Part shown: positions 36,770-47,556 of the stretch, one piece after another | Layout: each line of letters starts with the position of its first letter | How positions within the stretch are numbered: position 1 is the stretch's first letter | DNA from: Leisingera sp. ANG59 | GTDB taxonomy: Bacteria > Pseudomonadota > Alphaproteobacteria > Rhodobacterales > Rhodobacteraceae | Reading direction: 5' to 3' | Assembly (NCBI RefSeq): GCF_013317235.1 | Contig: NZ_WLCM01000013.1 | Coordinates: forward strand, 1 to 64,000 | Length of the DNA stretch: 64,000 bases | Position numbers and translations under genes: made by a program | Notes under the pieces: model-generated | Databases searched by the model: none | Told to the model about the DNA's origin: nothing | The model's input: the letters and a program-made list of their open reading frames with translations, nothing else

Positions 36770-38506
36770 TCAGTTGGCCTGGCGGCGCAGGAACGCGGGG
36801 ATTTCGATGCGCTCCTGGTCTGGATCGGCCTGCTGCTGCTGCGCCGGCTGCGGCTGGGCCGCCGGTGCATGCGCGTGCATGGACGGCTGCTGGCGCACCG
36901 CCTGCGGCTGCTGTTTGGCGGCAGGGGCGTCGTTGCTGCCGGTCATCCGGTGGATCAGCGAGTTGAGGCCGAAACGGCGCTGCCCTTCGGGCTGCTGCTG
37001 GGCCTGTTGCTGATGTTGTTGCTGCGGAGCCTGGGCAGCAGGCGCCGCCGGGCGCATCGGCTGCTGGGCCTGCGGCTGCTGAGCCTGGGGCTGCTGCACC
37101 CGCTGGGCTGCAGCCTGCAGACGCTCCAGCGCTTGCGGCGACGGGGTGCCCGGTGCCGGCGCCTTGGGGGCAACGAAGGCAGCTTGCGGGGTTTCCGCGA
37201 CATCCGCCTGCGGGCGGAATTCCGGCACCTGCGGCTGGTACGCCGGGGGCGGCAGGCCGTCGTCGGCCATCCGCTCCACGGGTTCCACGACGTCTGCCAC
37301 CAGATCCTGATCCGCAGCCTGCTGCGTGTTCATCTCTTCGAACAGCGACGGTTCTTCCAGAGCCGCGGCGGCGGCAGGCGCCTCTGCTGCGGTGGCAGGA
37401 GCCGCGGCCTCTGCGGCTGCGGGCTGCTGGACCGGGGTTTCCAGCTCCAGCGGCGCGGCGCGGTTTTCCTCGACGCTGACGGTCTGGCGCAGCGGTGCCG
37501 ACATCGGGCGGCGCGGCACCGGCATATCAGTGTTCACGTCGGTTGCGTCGATGCCCGTGGCCACGACGGAGACCCGCATCTTGCCTTCCATGCCGGTATC
37601 AAGGGTGGAGCCGACGATGATGTTGGCATCCGGATCCACTTCCTCGCGGATGCGGTTGGCGGCTTCGTCCAGTTCGAACAGGGTCAGGTCGTGGCTGCCG
37701 GTGATGTTGATCAGCACGCCCTTGGCGCCCTTGAGGCTGATTTCGTCCAGCAGCGGGTTGGCAATCGCCTTCTCGGCGGCCTGGACCGCGCGGTCCTCGC
37801 CCTCGCCCTCGCCGGTGCCCATCATCGCCTTGCCCATCTCGTCCATCACCGCCCGGACGTCGGCAAAGTCGAGGTTGATCAGGCCCGGGCGGACCATCAG
37901 GTCGGTCACGCCTTTGACGCCCTGGTACAGCACGTCATCGGCCATCGAGAACGCCTCGGTGAAGGTGGTCTTCTCGTTGGCGAGGCGGAACAGGTTCTGG
38001 TTCGGGATGATGATCAGCGTGTCGACCACCTTCTGCAGCGCTTCGACGCCGGCCTCGGCCTGGCGCATCCGCTTCAGGCCCTCGAACTGGAACGGCTTGG
38101 TGACAACACCCACGGTGAGCACGCCAAGTTCGCGTGCGGCCTGCGCGATGATCGGCGCCGCGCCGGTGCCGGTGCCGCCGCCCATGCCCGCTGTGATAAA
38201 GCACATATGCGCGCCCGCCAGGTGATCGACGATCTGCTCGATGCTTTCCTCGGCGGCGGCGGAGCCCACCTGCGGACGGGCGCCTGCGCCCAGGCCTTCG
38301 GTGACCTTGATGCCCAGCTGCACCCGGCTCTTGGCCGAGCTTTGCTGCAGCGCCTGTGCGTCGGTATTGGCCACGACGAATTCGACGCCATCCAATTCCT
38401 TGGCGATCATGTTGTTGACGGCATTGCCGCCCGCGCCGCCGACACCGAACACGGTGATCTTCGGCTTCAACTCTTCATTCCCGGGCATTGAAAGGTTCAA
38501 CGTCAT
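36770..38506 (-). CDS. ftsZ: Cell division GTPase FtsZ, long-linker form
   Basis: This tubulin-like GTPase forms the division ring at mid-cell. It has 578 residues, much longer than the 383 of E. coli. The GTPase core (about 1-320) has [17 protein letters not shown] near 17-33 and the tubulin signature GGGTGTG near 108-114. Residues from about 320 to 555 form a low-complexity Ala/Pro/Gln/Glu linker with tandem QQPQAQ runs. The protein ends [12 protein letters not shown], the conserved C-terminal peptide that binds FtsA and other partners. I prefer ATG 38506 because AGGCGG lies 7 bases upstream, although ATG 38512 is possible. ftsZ has its own 386-base leader and terminator. Confidence 0.95.
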   Translation of the reverse strand: MTLNLSMPGNEELKPKITVFGVGGAGGNAVNNMIAKELDGVEFVVANTDAQALQQSSAKSRVQLGIKVTEGLGAGARPQVGSAAAEESIEQIVDHLAGAHMCFITAGMGGGTGTGAAPIIAQAARELGVLTVGVVTKPFQFEGLKRMRQAEAGVEALQKVVDTLIIIPNQNLFRLANEKTTFTEAFSMADDVLYQGVKGVTDLMVRPGLINLDFADVRAVMDEMGKAMMGTGEGEGEDRAVQAAEKAIANPLLDEISLKGAKGVLINITGSHDLTLFELDEAANRIREEVDPDANIIVGSTLDTGMEGKMRVSVVATGIDATDVNTDMPVPRRPMSAPLRQTVSVEENRAAPLELETPVQQPAAAEAAAPATAAEAPAAAAALEEPSLFEEMNTQQAADQDLVADVVEPVERMADDGLPPPAYQPQVPEFRPQADVAETPQAAFVAPKAPAPGTPSPQALERLQAAAQRVQQPQAQQPQAQQPMRPAAPAAQAPQQQHQQQAQQQPEGQRRFGLNSLIHRMTGSNDAPAAKQQPQAVRQQPSMHAHAPAAQPQPAQQQQADPDQERIEIPAFLRRQAN

Positions 38507-38892
38507 GCTCATACCGCCTGTGTTACCTGCCCTTCCCGCAAAGGGCTTATTCCTGTCCTATTCACCATAATCTACCGCGGAGAGGGTGTTTCGTCATCCC
38601 AAAAAGCACGACGACCCACAAAATAAGGCCTCATTCTAAGGCAAAAACCGCGGTATTTCGCCGTCCCTAGCAGATATTGCGGATTGAGCACAAGCCACAC
38701 ACAACAAATCCTCCCCAGCCGCAAAATCGCTCTGCGGAGAGGGTCGGTTCCGAGATTTGGCTGGCCACTGCCCGGCCTGCTGAATCGCCGCGTTTGCCGC
38801 GGGCGTTAACGGCAGACTAACGGGTCAGGAGGGCGCTGTCACGCCCTCTTTGCCCGTTCCGGCTGAATTGATTTGCCCGCTTGCGCCCTGCT
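38507..38892. other. ftsA-ftsZ intergenic region
   Basis: There is no gene. Near the ftsA end is a hairpin GAGGGCG-N6-CGCCCTC (about 38830-38850) that may end the ddl-ftsQA message. The rest should carry the ftsZ promoter; A/T-rich patches lie around 38580-38660, but I cannot name a clear -35/-10 pair. Confidence 0.45.
38806..38821 (-). promoter_or_regulatory. CtrA-like site upstream of ftsZ
   Basis: TTAA (38806-38809), seven bases, CTAAC (38817-38821): one mismatch to the TTAA-N7-TTAAC consensus. It lies about 300 bases upstream of ftsZ. In Caulobacter CtrA represses ftsZ; a similar role here is inference. Confidence 0.35.
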
Positions 38893-40227
38893 CTACCAGT
38901 TTTCGCGGAACCAGCGCACGGCGCGGCCCAGGGTGCCCGCCGGATGGCGGCTGGCGGGCATGTCGAAGTCCCACCACTCATCCTGCGGATGGGCCGCGAA
39001 CAGGCACAGGCCCACGGCTGACGCAAAGCCCGGCCCGGTTGCCGACTGCGGCAGGCCGTGAACGCGCAGCGGGCGGCCCAGGCGCACCTGCTGGCCCAGG
39101 ATCCGGCTCGCCAAGCCATCCAGCCCCATGATCTGGCTGGAGCCGCCGGTCAGCACGATCTGCTGGCTGGGCAGGTATTCGAACCCGGCCGCATCCAGCC
39201 GCGCCCGCACCTCTTCCAGGATCTCCTCGACACGGGGGCGCATGATGCCGATCAGCTCGGCCCGGCTGACGGTGCGCCGGTCGTGCTCCCAGTCGCCGGT
39301 GTCGCCGCCGATGTCGATGATTTCGCGGTCGTCGGCGCCGGTGGCATGCACCCCGCCGTTGAAGGTCTTGATCCGCTCCGCATTGGCCATCGGAATGCCC
39401 AGCCCCATCGAGATGTCGCTGGTGATATGGTCGCCGCCCAGGCGCACCGCGTCGGCATAGATCATGTGCTTCTTCATGAAGATCGAGATCGAGGTGGCGC
39501 CGCCGCCCATGTCGATGCAAGCCGCGCCCAGCTCCTGCTCATCCTCGACCAGCGCCGAAAAGCCGGAGGCATAGGCCGAGGAGGCAATCCCCGCCAGCTC
39601 CAGATCGCAGCGCTGGATGCAGCGCACCAGGTTCTGCACCGCGATGGCATCCACCGTCAGCATGTGCATGTCGACTGCCAGCGTCTGCCCCATCTGGCCG
39701 CGCGGATCGCCCAGGCCGGAGCGGTTGTCGAGCGCGAAATTCACCGGCTGCGCATGCAGCACCTCGCGGCCCGCCCCGTATTCCGGCACTTCGCAGGAGG
39801 CCAGCACCTGCGCCACCTCATGCTCGGAGACCACCTGACCCTCCAGGTCCAGCTTGGCATCCAGCCCGTAAGAGCGCGGATTGGCACCGGAGAAACAGGC
39901 GATCACGTGATCGACCCGCACCTCCGCCATCTTCTGCGCCGCCTGCACCGCAGTGCGGATCGCACGCTCGGTCTCCTGCATGGCGTTGATTTCGCCGAAC
40001 TGCACCCCGCGCGAGCGGGTTGTCGCGGCGCCGATCACCCGGAACCCCGACTGCCCGGCCAGGGCGCCGATGGAGCCGTCCTCGCTGAGCCGCCCGGTGC
40101 CGTCAAAGCGCAGCACCAGGCAGGCGATCTTGGAACTGCCCACGTCCAGGATCGCGACCACGCCGCGCTGCATCGCCTGGCGCCGCATCTGCCGCATCGC
40201 CCGCTGCGATTGATAAAGATCTGTCAT
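38893..40227 (-). CDS. ftsA: Cell division protein FtsA
   Basis: FtsA is the actin-like protein that anchors FtsZ to the membrane and recruits later division proteins. It has 444 residues, about 20 more than E. coli. ATPase motifs are AILDVGSSKIACLV near 26-39 (phosphate 1) and CIDMGGGATSISIF near 236-249 (phosphate 2), with VLTGGSSQIMGLD near 362-374 for adenosine binding. A basic N-terminus (MRQMRRQAMQR) is typical of alphaproteobacterial FtsA. The end NTLGRAVRWFREN-type helix is the membrane-binding tail. ftsQ ends one base before the ATG. Confidence 0.95.
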   Translation of the reverse strand: MTDLYQSQRAMRQMRRQAMQRGVVAILDVGSSKIACLVLRFDGTGRLSEDGSIGALAGQSGFRVIGAATTRSRGVQFGEINAMQETERAIRTAVQAAQKMAEVRVDHVIACFSGANPRSYGLDAKLDLEGQVVSEHEVAQVLASCEVPEYGAGREVLHAQPVNFALDNRSGLGDPRGQMGQTLAVDMHMLTVDAIAVQNLVRCIQRCDLELAGIASSAYASGFSALVEDEQELGAACIDMGGGATSISIFMKKHMIYADAVRLGGDHITSDISMGLGIPMANAERIKTFNGGVHATGADDREIIDIGGDTGDWEHDRRTVSRAELIGIMRPRVEEILEEVRARLDAAGFEYLPSQQIVLTGGSSQIMGLDGLASRILGQQVRLGRPLRVHGLPQSATGPGFASAVGLCLFAAHPQDEWWDFDMPASRHPAGTLGRAVRWFRENW

Positions 40228-40228
40228 G

Positions 40229-41122
40229 TTACTGCCCGCCCCCGTTCAACTGCCGGATCCGCCACCAGTTTTCCACTGAGTTCTCGGTCATCCGCACGGT
40301 GGGGCGCCCAGCCAGACGCATATCCACCGCTGCCACATCGCGTTCCAGCAAATCCTGTACTTCACTGACCGCCAGCACCCGCTCCAGCGCCCGGACCGGA
40401 TTCTGCGCGGGCAGCATGATGCGCTGCTTGCGGTCCAGCACCACGTCCCAGCGCCGTTCGCCGACACGCACCAGCCCGCGCAACCGCGGTCCCAGCGGTT
40501 TTGCCGCCGCAAACAGCCGCAGCGCCTGCTCCGCATGCTTGGCCGCCCCCTTGCCCGCGATCAGCGGCAGGTCCGGGTGCAGGCTGCGGCGGCCCAGCTC
40601 GGCCACGTGAATGCCGTTTTCGTCCAGCAGCGCCAGCCCCTCGCGGCTGCGCCAGATCAGCGCCGGCTCGCGCTCCTCGACATCGACCTGCAGGATGCCG
40701 CCGGGGCGGATCCTGACGCTGGCGGTCTTCACCGGGTCCAGGCCGGTGATCACGTCGCGGATCTGCTCCAGATCCAGATCGAAGGAGCTGACCGGGAAAT
40801 CCACCGGCACCACCTCGCGGATGTCGCGCGCCACGCTGGCGCCGGCGCCGTCCACCGCCATCACCTTGACCATGAACTCCGGCCGCTCCTGGATCGCGGC
40901 GCGGGCGTCATTGTAAAGCCCCACCAGACCCGCGCGCCGGGTCTCGTCGGCCAGATAGGCGCTGCCCGCGGCAAAGATCAGGCAGAACGGCACCCCGAAG
41001 CGCAGGCCGAAGCGGATGCCCGGCGTCAGCATCCAGCGCTGCAGACGGTACTTCAGCCGCGACGGCGCCGGGTCGCACCGACCCTCCTCCGGCTTGCGGA
41101 ACCAGCCTCTCAGCGGTTGCAT
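40229..41122 (-). CDS. ftsQ: Cell division protein FtsQ
   Basis: FtsQ is a bitopic inner-membrane protein linking early and late divisome proteins. It has 297 residues. A cytoplasmic basic N-terminus (1-37) precedes one membrane helix (about 38-55). A periplasmic POTRA domain then begins VKVMAVDGAGASVARDIREVV, and the FtsQ beta domain continues to the C-terminus (RIRPGGILQVDVEEREPALIW). GGAGG lies 7 bases before the ATG, within the end of ddl (13-base overlap). ftsA follows after one base, giving a tight ddl-ftsQ-ftsA unit. Confidence 0.93.
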   Translation of the reverse strand: MQPLRGWFRKPEEGRCDPAPSRLKYRLQRWMLTPGIRFGLRFGVPFCLIFAAGSAYLADETRRAGLVGLYNDARAAIQERPEFMVKVMAVDGAGASVARDIREVVPVDFPVSSFDLDLEQIRDVITGLDPVKTASVRIRPGGILQVDVEEREPALIWRSREGLALLDENGIHVAELGRRSLHPDLPLIAGKGAAKHAEQALRLFAAAKPLGPRLRGLVRVGERRWDVVLDRKQRIMLPAQNPVRALERVLAVSEVQDLLERDVAAVDMRLAGRPTVRMTENSVENWWRIRQLNGGGQ

Positions 41123-42033
41123 GAGGCATCCTCCACCATCCAGGCGCAGAGCTGGCCGAAAGTCATCCCGCAATGGGCCGCCTGTTCCGGCGCCAGCGAG
41201 GTCGGCGTCATGCCGGGCTGGGTGTTGGTCTCCAGGAGCACCAGACCGCTGGCGCCGCGGGCCTCATCCCAGCGGAAATCGGTGCGGCTGACACCGCGGC
41301 AGCCCAGCACCTCATGCGCCCTCAGCGCGTACTCCAGGCACAGGTCGAAGATTTCCCGCGGCACGTCGGCGGGCAGCACATGGCGCGAGCCGCCCGGCTT
41401 GTACTTGGCGTCGTAGTCATACCAGCCGTCGGTCAGGATATCCGTGACGGTCAGCGCCCGGTCGCCAACCACGGTGGTGGTCAGCTCGCGCCCCGGCGCA
41501 TAGGTCTCCACCATTACCTGCTGCGGCATTTCCTCCGACAGCTGCGGCGGGCCGTTGGCGGCCTCATGCACGATATAGATACCAACGCTGGAGCCCTCGT
41601 TGTTGGGCTTCACCACATAGGGCGGCGCCATCACATGGCCGGCGCTCACCTCGTCCTTGGCAAACAACCCGCTCTCGACCACCGGCAATCCGGCGGCGCG
41701 GTAGACCTCCTTGGAGCGCTGCTTGTCCATCGCCAGCGCCGAGGCCAGCACCCCGGAGTGGGTATAGGGGATCTGCAGCCATTCCAGCACGCCCTGAGCG
41801 CAGCCGTCCTCGCCCCAGCGCCCGTGCAGCGCGTTGAACGCCACATCCGGTTTGATTTCCAGAAGGCGCGCATGCAGGTCGGCGCCTGCATCCACTTCAA
41901 CAACCTCGAACCCCTCACCGCGCAGCGCCGCCGCGCATTCACGGCCGCTGGACAGCGATACCTCGCGTTCGGCTGACGGTCCGCCCATCAGCACCGCGAC
42001 TTTCGGGAGTGCCCTGCTCGACTTACTCACCAC
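41110..42033 (-). CDS. ddl: D-alanine--D-alanine ligase
   Basis: This ATP-grasp enzyme makes the D-Ala-D-Ala dipeptide added by MurF. It has 307 residues. The N-terminal KVAVLMGGPSAEREVSLSSG (about 12-31) is the family signature. HGRWGEDGCAQGVLEWLQIPYTHSG gives the central domain (about 69-93). FRWDEARGASGLVLLETNTQPGMTPTSL near 260-287 has the metal-binding Glu/Asn. I chose GTG 42033 because GAGG precedes it by 6 bases; an adjacent in-frame GTG at 42030 and a TTG at 42045 are alternatives. Confidence 0.94.
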   Translation of the reverse strand: MVSKSSRALPKVAVLMGGPSAEREVSLSSGRECAAALRGEGFEVVEVDAGADLHARLLEIKPDVAFNALHGRWGEDGCAQGVLEWLQIPYTHSGVLASALAMDKQRSKEVYRAAGLPVVESGLFAKDEVSAGHVMAPPYVVKPNNEGSSVGIYIVHEAANGPPQLSEEMPQQVMVETYAPGRELTTTVVGDRALTVTDILTDGWYDYDAKYKPGGSRHVLPADVPREIFDLCLEYALRAHEVLGCRGVSRTDFRWDEARGASGLVLLETNTQPGMTPTSLAPEQAAHCGMTFGQLCAWMVEDASCNR

Positions 42034-42211
42034 GAAGCGCCTCAATATATGCGGGGCTTTGCGCCCCTGTTTCTTAGGGCCTGCAACAGACCCGTTTTAT
42101 CTCTTTGCGCCGGCTTGCCGCCGGCTGATGCGTGCAGGGCGTTGCGCCCCTTAATCCGGCAGTGCATTGCCGCCTCTCCGGCACCCTAACGCCCGAAGTC
42201 TTACCGGGATG

Positions 42212-42227
42212 TTAACAATGCCTTTAC
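42212..42227 (-). promoter_or_regulatory. CtrA-like site upstream of ddl-ftsQA
   Basis: TTAA (42212-42215), seven bases, TTTAC (42223-42227) has one mismatch to the CtrA consensus. It lies about 180 bases before ddl in the 291-base spacer after murB. In other alphaproteobacteria CtrA activates ftsQA. Confidence 0.3.
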
Positions 42228-42324
42228 CACGGTTAAGTAATCACGCTTCCCAAGCCCGCTCCGGGGCGACAGTCCACCTCAGGCTGCGGCCGGACAAACC
42301 TTTGTCAGCGCAGGGGTTTTCCGG

Positions 42325-43248
42325 TCATTCGGGAAGCGGATCACCAATCCGCATGATTTCCCACTCTAGCGTGATGCCGGAATCTTCGTAAACCTTTTTC
42401 CGCACATCTTCGCCCAGCCCCTCCAGATCTGCGGCAGTTGCGCCACCGGTGTTGATCATGAAGTTGGAATGCTTCTCGCTCATCTGGGCGCCGCCGCGGC
42501 GGGCGCCGCGCATGCCGGCATTGTCGATCACCTTCCACGCCTTCAGGTCATGCACGTCATCGGCACGGCCGGTGGAGGAAAACCCCGCCGGGTTGCGGAA
42601 GGTGGATCCGGCCGAGCGGTCCTTGGTCGGCTGGGTCTCGTCCCGCTTCTGCAGCTGCGCTTCCATGCGCGCGTGCAGCTCCGCCGGGTCGCCCTTCGGC
42701 CCGCGCAGGGTGGCAGAGACCAGCACCGCGCCCTCCGGGAACGCCGTCTGGCGGTACTGAAAATTCAGCTCCTCAGCGGTGATCTCGCGGACCTCGCCCT
42801 CGCGGGTGACGATGGTGGCCGACACGAATACATCAGCGGTATAGCTGCCGTAGCAGCCCGCGTTCATCCGCACCGCGCCGCCGATGGAGCCGGGAATGGT
42901 GCGCAGGAAAGTGAGGTCTATCCCTGCATCCGCTGCGCGTTTCGCAACATGCGCGTCCAGCGCCGCTGCACCCGCAGTCACGGTGCCGCCGTCTGCCTCG
43001 ATACTGTTGAAGCCGCGGCCCAGCCGGATCACCACCGCCCGCATGCCGCCGTCGCGCACGATCAGGTTGGACCCCACGCCCATCGGGAACACCGGCACCG
43101 CCGGGTCGAGCTGGCGCAGGAAATCCGCCAGGTCATCAATGTCGGCAGGCTGGAACAGATGCTCCGCAGGCCCGCCGACCCGCAGCCAGGTCAGATCCGC
43201 AAGATCGCGGTTGGGAGTCACCTTCCCCCGGATACCATTCAAGTTCAT
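42325..43248 (-). CDS. murB: UDP-N-acetylenolpyruvoylglucosamine reductase
   Basis: MurB is the FAD-dependent, NADPH-using reductase that makes UDP-N-acetylmuramate. It has 307 residues and is of the type II (short) MurB group. FAD-binding blocks are [15 protein letters not shown] near 54-68 and [21 protein letters not shown] near 113-133. The substrate region is STFRNP near 220-225 and the proton-donating Ser/Glu lie around there and near the C-terminus ([11 protein letters not shown]). GAGGGA precedes the ATG. It is separated from DUF2484 by 126 bases and still reads in the murC direction. Confidence 0.95.
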   Translation of the reverse strand: MNLNGIRGKVTPNRDLADLTWLRVGGPAEHLFQPADIDDLADFLRQLDPAVPVFPMGVGSNLIVRDGGMRAVVIRLGRGFNSIEADGGTVTAGAAALDAHVAKRAADAGIDLTFLRTIPGSIGGAVRMNAGCYGSYTADVFVSATIVTREGEVREITAEELNFQYRQTAFPEGAVLVSATLRGPKGDPAELHARMEAQLQKRDETQPTKDRSAGSTFRNPAGFSSTGRADDVHDLKAWKVIDNAGMRGARRGGAQMSEKHSNFMINTGGATAADLEGLGEDVRKKVYEDSGITLEWEIMRIGDPLPE

Positions 43249-43374
43249 GTCGCCCGTCCCTCGCAGCTTTGCCGCAAGCCTCTAGCAAGGAAGCATACAG
43301 CAAGACAATGCGTCAGTCGCTATTGCTAACGGTGGTATTTTGCCATCCCGCCCGGAATTTCCGGATCGGCACGA

Positions 43375-43629
43375 TCACTTCCCCGCGCTTGCAACCCGCC
43401 GCAGCCAGCGCCCGAAGTACAGCACCGGCCAGCGCAGCACCGACATCCCCGCCACGAGCACCGCCAGCCCCCACCAGGGGCCGTTTTCATAGGTGACATA
43501 TCCCAGCAGCGGGATGCCCAGCGCAATCAGCACATAGGCGCGCCGCCAGTGATTGTCGCGGCTGGGCAGCATCGCCAGCACGTTTGCTGCCAGCGCCCAG
43601 ACGGCGGCGAGGGTCAGCGACAGCGTCAT
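43375..43629 (-). CDS. DUF2484 family small membrane protein
   Basis: This 84-residue protein has three hydrophobic segments (about 3-20, 31-47 and 52-68) and a basic C-terminus (YFGRWLRRVASAGK). It matches the DUF2484 family that, in Rhodobacteraceae, is found between murC and murB. Function is unknown, but the fixed position suggests a role linked to cell-wall precursor synthesis at the membrane. The ATG lies 4 bases after the murC stop, so coupling to murC is likely. Longer in-frame starts fall inside murC. Confidence 0.75.
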   Translation of the reverse strand: MTLSLTLAAVWALAANVLAMLPSRDNHWRRAYVLIALGIPLLGYVTYENGPWWGLAVLVAGMSVLRWPVLYFGRWLRRVASAGK

Positions 43630-43633
43630 CGCC

Positions 43634-45031
43634 CTAGCGCTCCAGCCGTTCCGGCAGGCCGTTGGCCCAGGTGCTGATGGTGCCGGCGCCGAGGCAGACA
43701 ACCATGTCGCCGGGCCTTGCCTGCTCGCGCACCAGGCGCTCCAGGTCTTCTTCGTTCAGGATGGCGCGGGCATGGCGGTGGCCGTGGCGGATCAGCCCCT
43801 CGACCAGATCATCGCGGCTGGCGCCCTCGATCGGCTCCTCGCCGGCGGCAAACACTTCGGCAATCGCCACCACGTCGGCCTCGTTGAAACAGGCGCAGAA
43901 ATCGTCGAACAGGTTGGACAGGCGCGAGTAGCGGTGCGGCTGATGCACCGCGATCACCCGGCCCTCGCAGGCCTGGCGCGCCGCCTTCAGCACCGCGGCG
44001 ATTTCCACCGGGTGGTGGCCGTAGTCGTCGATTATGGTGACGCCATTCACTTCGCCCACCTTGGTGAAGCGGCGGTTCACGCCGCCGAAGTTGGCCAGCG
44101 CCTCGCGGATTTCGGTGCTGTTCATGCCCAGGTGCCGCGCCACCGCAACGGCGGACAGGGCGTTGGAGACATTGTGGTCCCCCGGCATCGGCAGGGTGCA
44201 GCCCTCGATCACCCGGTCCTCGGCCTGAAGCACCACGTCGAAATGGGCGACCCCCGCCTTGTAGGTCAGGTTCACCGCCCGCACGTCAGCCTGGGCGTTG
44301 AAGCCATAGGTCACCACGCGGCGGTCGGAGATCCGGCCCACCAGCGCCTGAACCTCGGGATGGTCGGTGCAGCAGACCGCGACACCGTAGAACGGGATGT
44401 TGGAGACAAACTCCAGGAAGCCGTCGCGCAGCGTGTCGAAATCGCCCCAGTGCTCCATATGCTCCGGGTCGATATTGGTCACCACGGCGATGGTCGCGGG
44501 CAGCCGGTTGAAGGAGCCATCGCTCTCATCCGCCTCGACCACCATCCATTCGCCCTGCCCCATCCGCGCGTTGGAGCCATAGGCGTGAATGATGCCGCCG
44601 TTAACGATGGTCGGATCAAAGCCGCCGGCCACCATCAGTTCGGCCATCATGGTGGTGGTGGTGGTCTTGCCGTGGGTGCCGGCGATGGCGACGTTGGACT
44701 TGAGCCGCATCAGCTCCGCCAGCATGTCGGCCCGGCGCACCACCGGCAGGCCGCGCAGGCGGGCCTCGTCCAGTTCCGGGTTGCCCGGTTTGATCGCCGA
44801 GGAGATCACCACAACCGCGGCCTCCTCCAGGTTCTCCGCCTTCTGGCCCACGAAGATGCGCGCGCCCAGCTTCTCCAGCCGCTGAGTGATCTTGGAGGAT
44901 TTCAGGTCCGAGCCCTGCACCATGTAGCCGAGGTTCAAGAGCACCTCGGCGATGCCCGACATGCCGATGCCTCCGATACCCACAAAATGGATCGGGCCGA
45001 CGTCACCGGGCAGTTTGGTTGCAGGGTTCAT
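43634..45031 (-). CDS. murC: UDP-N-acetylmuramate--L-alanine ligase
   Basis: MurC adds L-alanine to UDP-MurNAc, the first step of the stem peptide. It has 465 residues. [17 protein letters not shown] near 16-32 is the Rossmann start typical of Mur[17 protein letters not shown] near 117-132 is the ATP P-loop and [10 protein letters not shown] near 334-343 the C-terminal ADP-binding region. AAGGAT precedes the ATG. murG ends 5 bases upstream and DUF2484 begins 4 bases downstream. Confidence 0.96.
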   Translation of the reverse strand: MNPATKLPGDVGPIHFVGIGGIGMSGIAEVLLNLGYMVQGSDLKSSKITQRLEKLGARIFVGQKAENLEEAAVVVISSAIKPGNPELDEARLRGLPVVRRADMLAELMRLKSNVAIAGTHGKTTTTTMMAELMVAGGFDPTIVNGGIIHAYGSNARMGQGEWMVVEADESDGSFNRLPATIAVVTNIDPEHMEHWGDFDTLRDGFLEFVSNIPFYGVAVCCTDHPEVQALVGRISDRRVVTYGFNAQADVRAVNLTYKAGVAHFDVVLQAEDRVIEGCTLPMPGDHNVSNALSAVAVARHLGMNSTEIREALANFGGVNRRFTKVGEVNGVTIIDDYGHHPVEIAAVLKAARQACEGRVIAVHQPHRYSRLSNLFDDFCACFNEADVVAIAEVFAAGEEPIEGASRDDLVEGLIRHGHRHARAILNEEDLERLVREQARPGDMVVCLGAGTISTWANGLPERLER

Positions 45032-45036
45032 AACGT

Positions 45037-46128
45037 TTATCCTTCCTCGGCCAGCTGTTCCACCAGTGCCGCCAGACGTTCGGCGGCATCGGGAACCCCG
45101 GCGCTCAGTGCAGCGGTTGCCATCTGCGCGGCAGCCTGCGGGTTACTCAGAATCGCGCCCATATGCTCTGCCAGCACCGGGATATCAAGGGCGCTTTCGG
45201 GAATCATCACGGCAGCATTGGCATCCACCAGCCCGCGGGCATTGGCGGTCTGGTGGTCGCCTGCGGCAGCAGCAAAGGGGATCAGGATCGACGGCCGTCC
45301 GATGATCGAGATATCGGCGACCGAAGACGCGCCGGAGCGCGAGATCACCAGCTGCGCCTCCGACATGCGGGCGGGCACATCGGTAAAGAACGTCTGCACA
45401 TCGGCGTTGATGCCGTGCTCGGCGTAGAAGGAACTGACCCGCTCCAGGTCATCCTCGCGCGCCTGATGCGACACCCGCAGGTGCCGGCGGATATTCTCCG
45501 GCAGCACCGCCACCGCGGCGGGCACCACGTCGGACAGGATGCGCGCGCCCTGGCTGCCGCCCATCACCAGCAGCGACATCGGGTAATCCCCCGGCGGAAT
45601 ATAACCGGCACCGGCCCGCTCCTTCACAGCACCCCGCACCGGGTTGCCCACATGCTCATGCGCGACCCCGTCCGGCAGGGTGGTCGGCCAGGTGCCGCAG
45701 GCGACGCCCGCGACGCGGGTGGCAAAGATCTGATTGACGCGCCCCAGCACGCCGTTCTGCTCATGGATCATCCGCGGCAGTTTCAGAAGCGTCGCCGCCC
45801 CCAGCGCCGGGATCGACGGGTAGCCGCCGAAACCGATGACCGCATCGGGGCGATCACTGCGCATCTGCATCGCCATCGACAGGACCCCGCCAGCAATCTT
45901 CGGCGCCACCAGCGCCTTGGCCAGCAGCCCGCCGCGGGCAAAGGTGGCAGAGGACACCTGCGAGATTTCAACCGCGCTGGGGAAGGAGGCTGTGTAGCGC
46001 GCACCGCGCGCATCGGTCGACAGCTTCACCCGCCAGCCGCGCGCCAGCATCATCTCGGCCAGCGCCTGTGCAGGAAACATATGGCCGCCGGTTCCGCCGG
46101 CAGCCATCAAGAGCAATTTCTGTGCCAT
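45037..46128 (-). CDS. murG: UDP-GlcNAc:lipid I N-acetylglucosaminyltransferase
   Basis: MurG is the peripheral inner-membrane GT-B glycosyltransferase that makes lipid II. It has 363 residues. [18 protein letters not shown] near 8-25 is the N-terminal G-loop. [11 protein letters not shown] near 123-133, [14 protein letters not shown] near 188-201 and the second-domain [19 protein letters not shown] near 263-281 are all family motifs. It lies between ftsW and murC with 25 and 5 base gaps, in the standard dcw order. Confidence 0.96.
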   Translation of the reverse strand: MAQKLLLMAAGGTGGHMFPAQALAEMMLARGWRVKLSTDARGARYTASFPSAVEISQVSSATFARGGLLAKALVAPKIAGGVLSMAMQMRSDRPDAVIGFGGYPSIPALGAATLLKLPRMIHEQNGVLGRVNQIFATRVAGVACGTWPTTLPDGVAHEHVGNPVRGAVKERAGAGYIPPGDYPMSLLVMGGSQGARILSDVVPAAVAVLPENIRRHLRVSHQAREDDLERVSSFYAEHGINADVQTFFTDVPARMSEAQLVISRSGASSVADISIIGRPSILIPFAAAAGDHQTANARGLVDANAAVMIPESALDIPVLAEHMGAILSNPQAAAQMATAALSAGVPDAAERLAALVEQLAEEG

Positions 46129-46153
46129 CGCAGCGGGTCTCTTTTCTCTCTCG

Positions 46154-47320
46154 TCAGCGGCCGCGGCCGTTCAGGTAATCGGCAATCCCGCCCTGCGGGC
46201 GCGTCCGGGTAAAGGCCAGGAGCATACCTACCGCGATCCCGGTGGCAATCAGCGAGGATCCGCCGTAGCTGACAAACGGCAGGGTCATGCCCTTGGCGGG
46301 CAACAGCCGCACCGCAACACCCATGTTGATCATCGCCTGGACGCCGAACATGCACACGAGGCCAGTGCCTGCGAGGCGGATAAAAGTATCGCGCTCGCGC
46401 ATCAGCCTAAACAGCGAGCGCACCACGATCGAGGCGTAAAGCACGATCAGCACCGCCACCAGCACCAGCCCGTATTCCTCTGCCGCCACGGCGACGATGA
46501 AATCGGTGTGGGCATCCGGCAGCGACCATTTCACCTGCCCTTCGCCGACGCCGACCCCGAACAGCCCGCCCTCGCGGATCGCGTTGGTGGCATAGCCCAG
46601 CTGGGTGGTCGGATCGACATCGGGGTTAAGGAAGCCGTCGATGCGGCGGGCGAAATGCTCCGAACTGTTATAGGCAAAGACGCCGCCCATCACGACCACA
46701 GCCGCCATGCACACAAGCAAAAGCATCGGCGCCCCGGCCACAAAATACATCACCCCCCAGCCGAACAGGATCAGACTCGCCTGGCCGAAATCCGGCTGCA
46801 GAACCAGCATCATCACCACCATCATGCACAGCGCGAAGGACATCAGCGTGCCCGGCGGGCCGTTGATCTGCTGGCTGGCGGCGATCATCCAGGCGGCAAC
46901 CACGATGAAACCGGGCTTCAGAAACTCCGAAGGCTGCAGCGAGGCAAAGCCCAAGCTGTACCAGCGCACCGCGCCCTTGCCGAAATCGGTGCCGAAAATC
47001 GGCAGGAAGGCCAGCGCGACAAAGGCCACGGCAAAGCCCAGCACCGCCAGCCGCCGCACCAGCGTGGGCGACATCACCGAGGTCATCAGCATCGCGACCA
47101 ACGCCGTCAGCCCGAACACCGCCTGCCGCTGCACATAGTGGAAATTGCCAAACCCGTTGCGCTCTGCCAGCGGAACCGAGGCCGCCAGCCCCAGCAAGAG
47201 CCCGATCACGAACAGCATCAGGATGCAGGACATCGTCCATTTATCCAGCGTCCGCCACCACTTGGGAAGAATCGGCTCACCAGCCTGCACGGGAACCGCG
47301 CCATAGACCATCTCAGTCAT
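46154..47320 (-). CDS. ftsW: Lipid II polymerase FtsW (SEDS family)
   Basis: FtsW is the multispanning SEDS glycosyltransferase that polymerises septal peptidoglycan with FtsI. It has 388 residues and about ten hydrophobic helices. [25 protein letters not shown] near 123-147 contains the conserved periplasmic loop with the catalytic-Asp region further on ([30 protein letters not shown] near 237-266). [18 protein letters not shown] near 345-362 is the SEDS C-terminal signature. I chose ATG 47320; the longer frame has no ribosome site. It starts the second dcw block and faces a divergent flavoprotein gene. Confidence 0.95.
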   Translation of the reverse strand: MTEMVYGAVPVQAGEPILPKWWRTLDKWTMSCILMLFVIGLLLGLAASVPLAERNGFGNFHYVQRQAVFGLTALVAMLMTSVMSPTLVRRLAVLGFAVAFVALAFLPIFGTDFGKGAVRWYSLGFASLQPSEFLKPGFIVVAAWMIAASQQINGPPGTLMSFALCMMVVMMLVLQPDFGQASLILFGWGVMYFVAGAPMLLLVCMAAVVVMGGVFAYNSSEHFARRIDGFLNPDVDPTTQLGYATNAIREGGLFGVGVGEGQVKWSLPDAHTDFIVAVAAEEYGLVLVAVLIVLYASIVVRSLFRLMRERDTFIRLAGTGLVCMFGVQAMINMGVAVRLLPAKGMTLPFVSYGGSSLIATGIAVGMLLAFTRTRPQGGIADYLNGRGR

Positions 47321-47556
47321 GGGAATACCGCCACTATATGCCTCGTTCCGCCCCATTTTTCGGGGTCTCAAGGAAACTGTAACGAAACGTGAGCCGCGGC
47401 GCCAGAAAAAGAACACAGTTCGGCAAGAATCCACCGCCCGCGCCGCGGTCTGTCTTGACAGGCGGGAAGCTGCCCGCGTGGCGGCGGCCTTCCGCCAGCC
47501 GGTGCCTGTCCGGGCTTCCCCTTGCGCCGCCGGCGGTTCCGTGGTGGATGCGCGCC

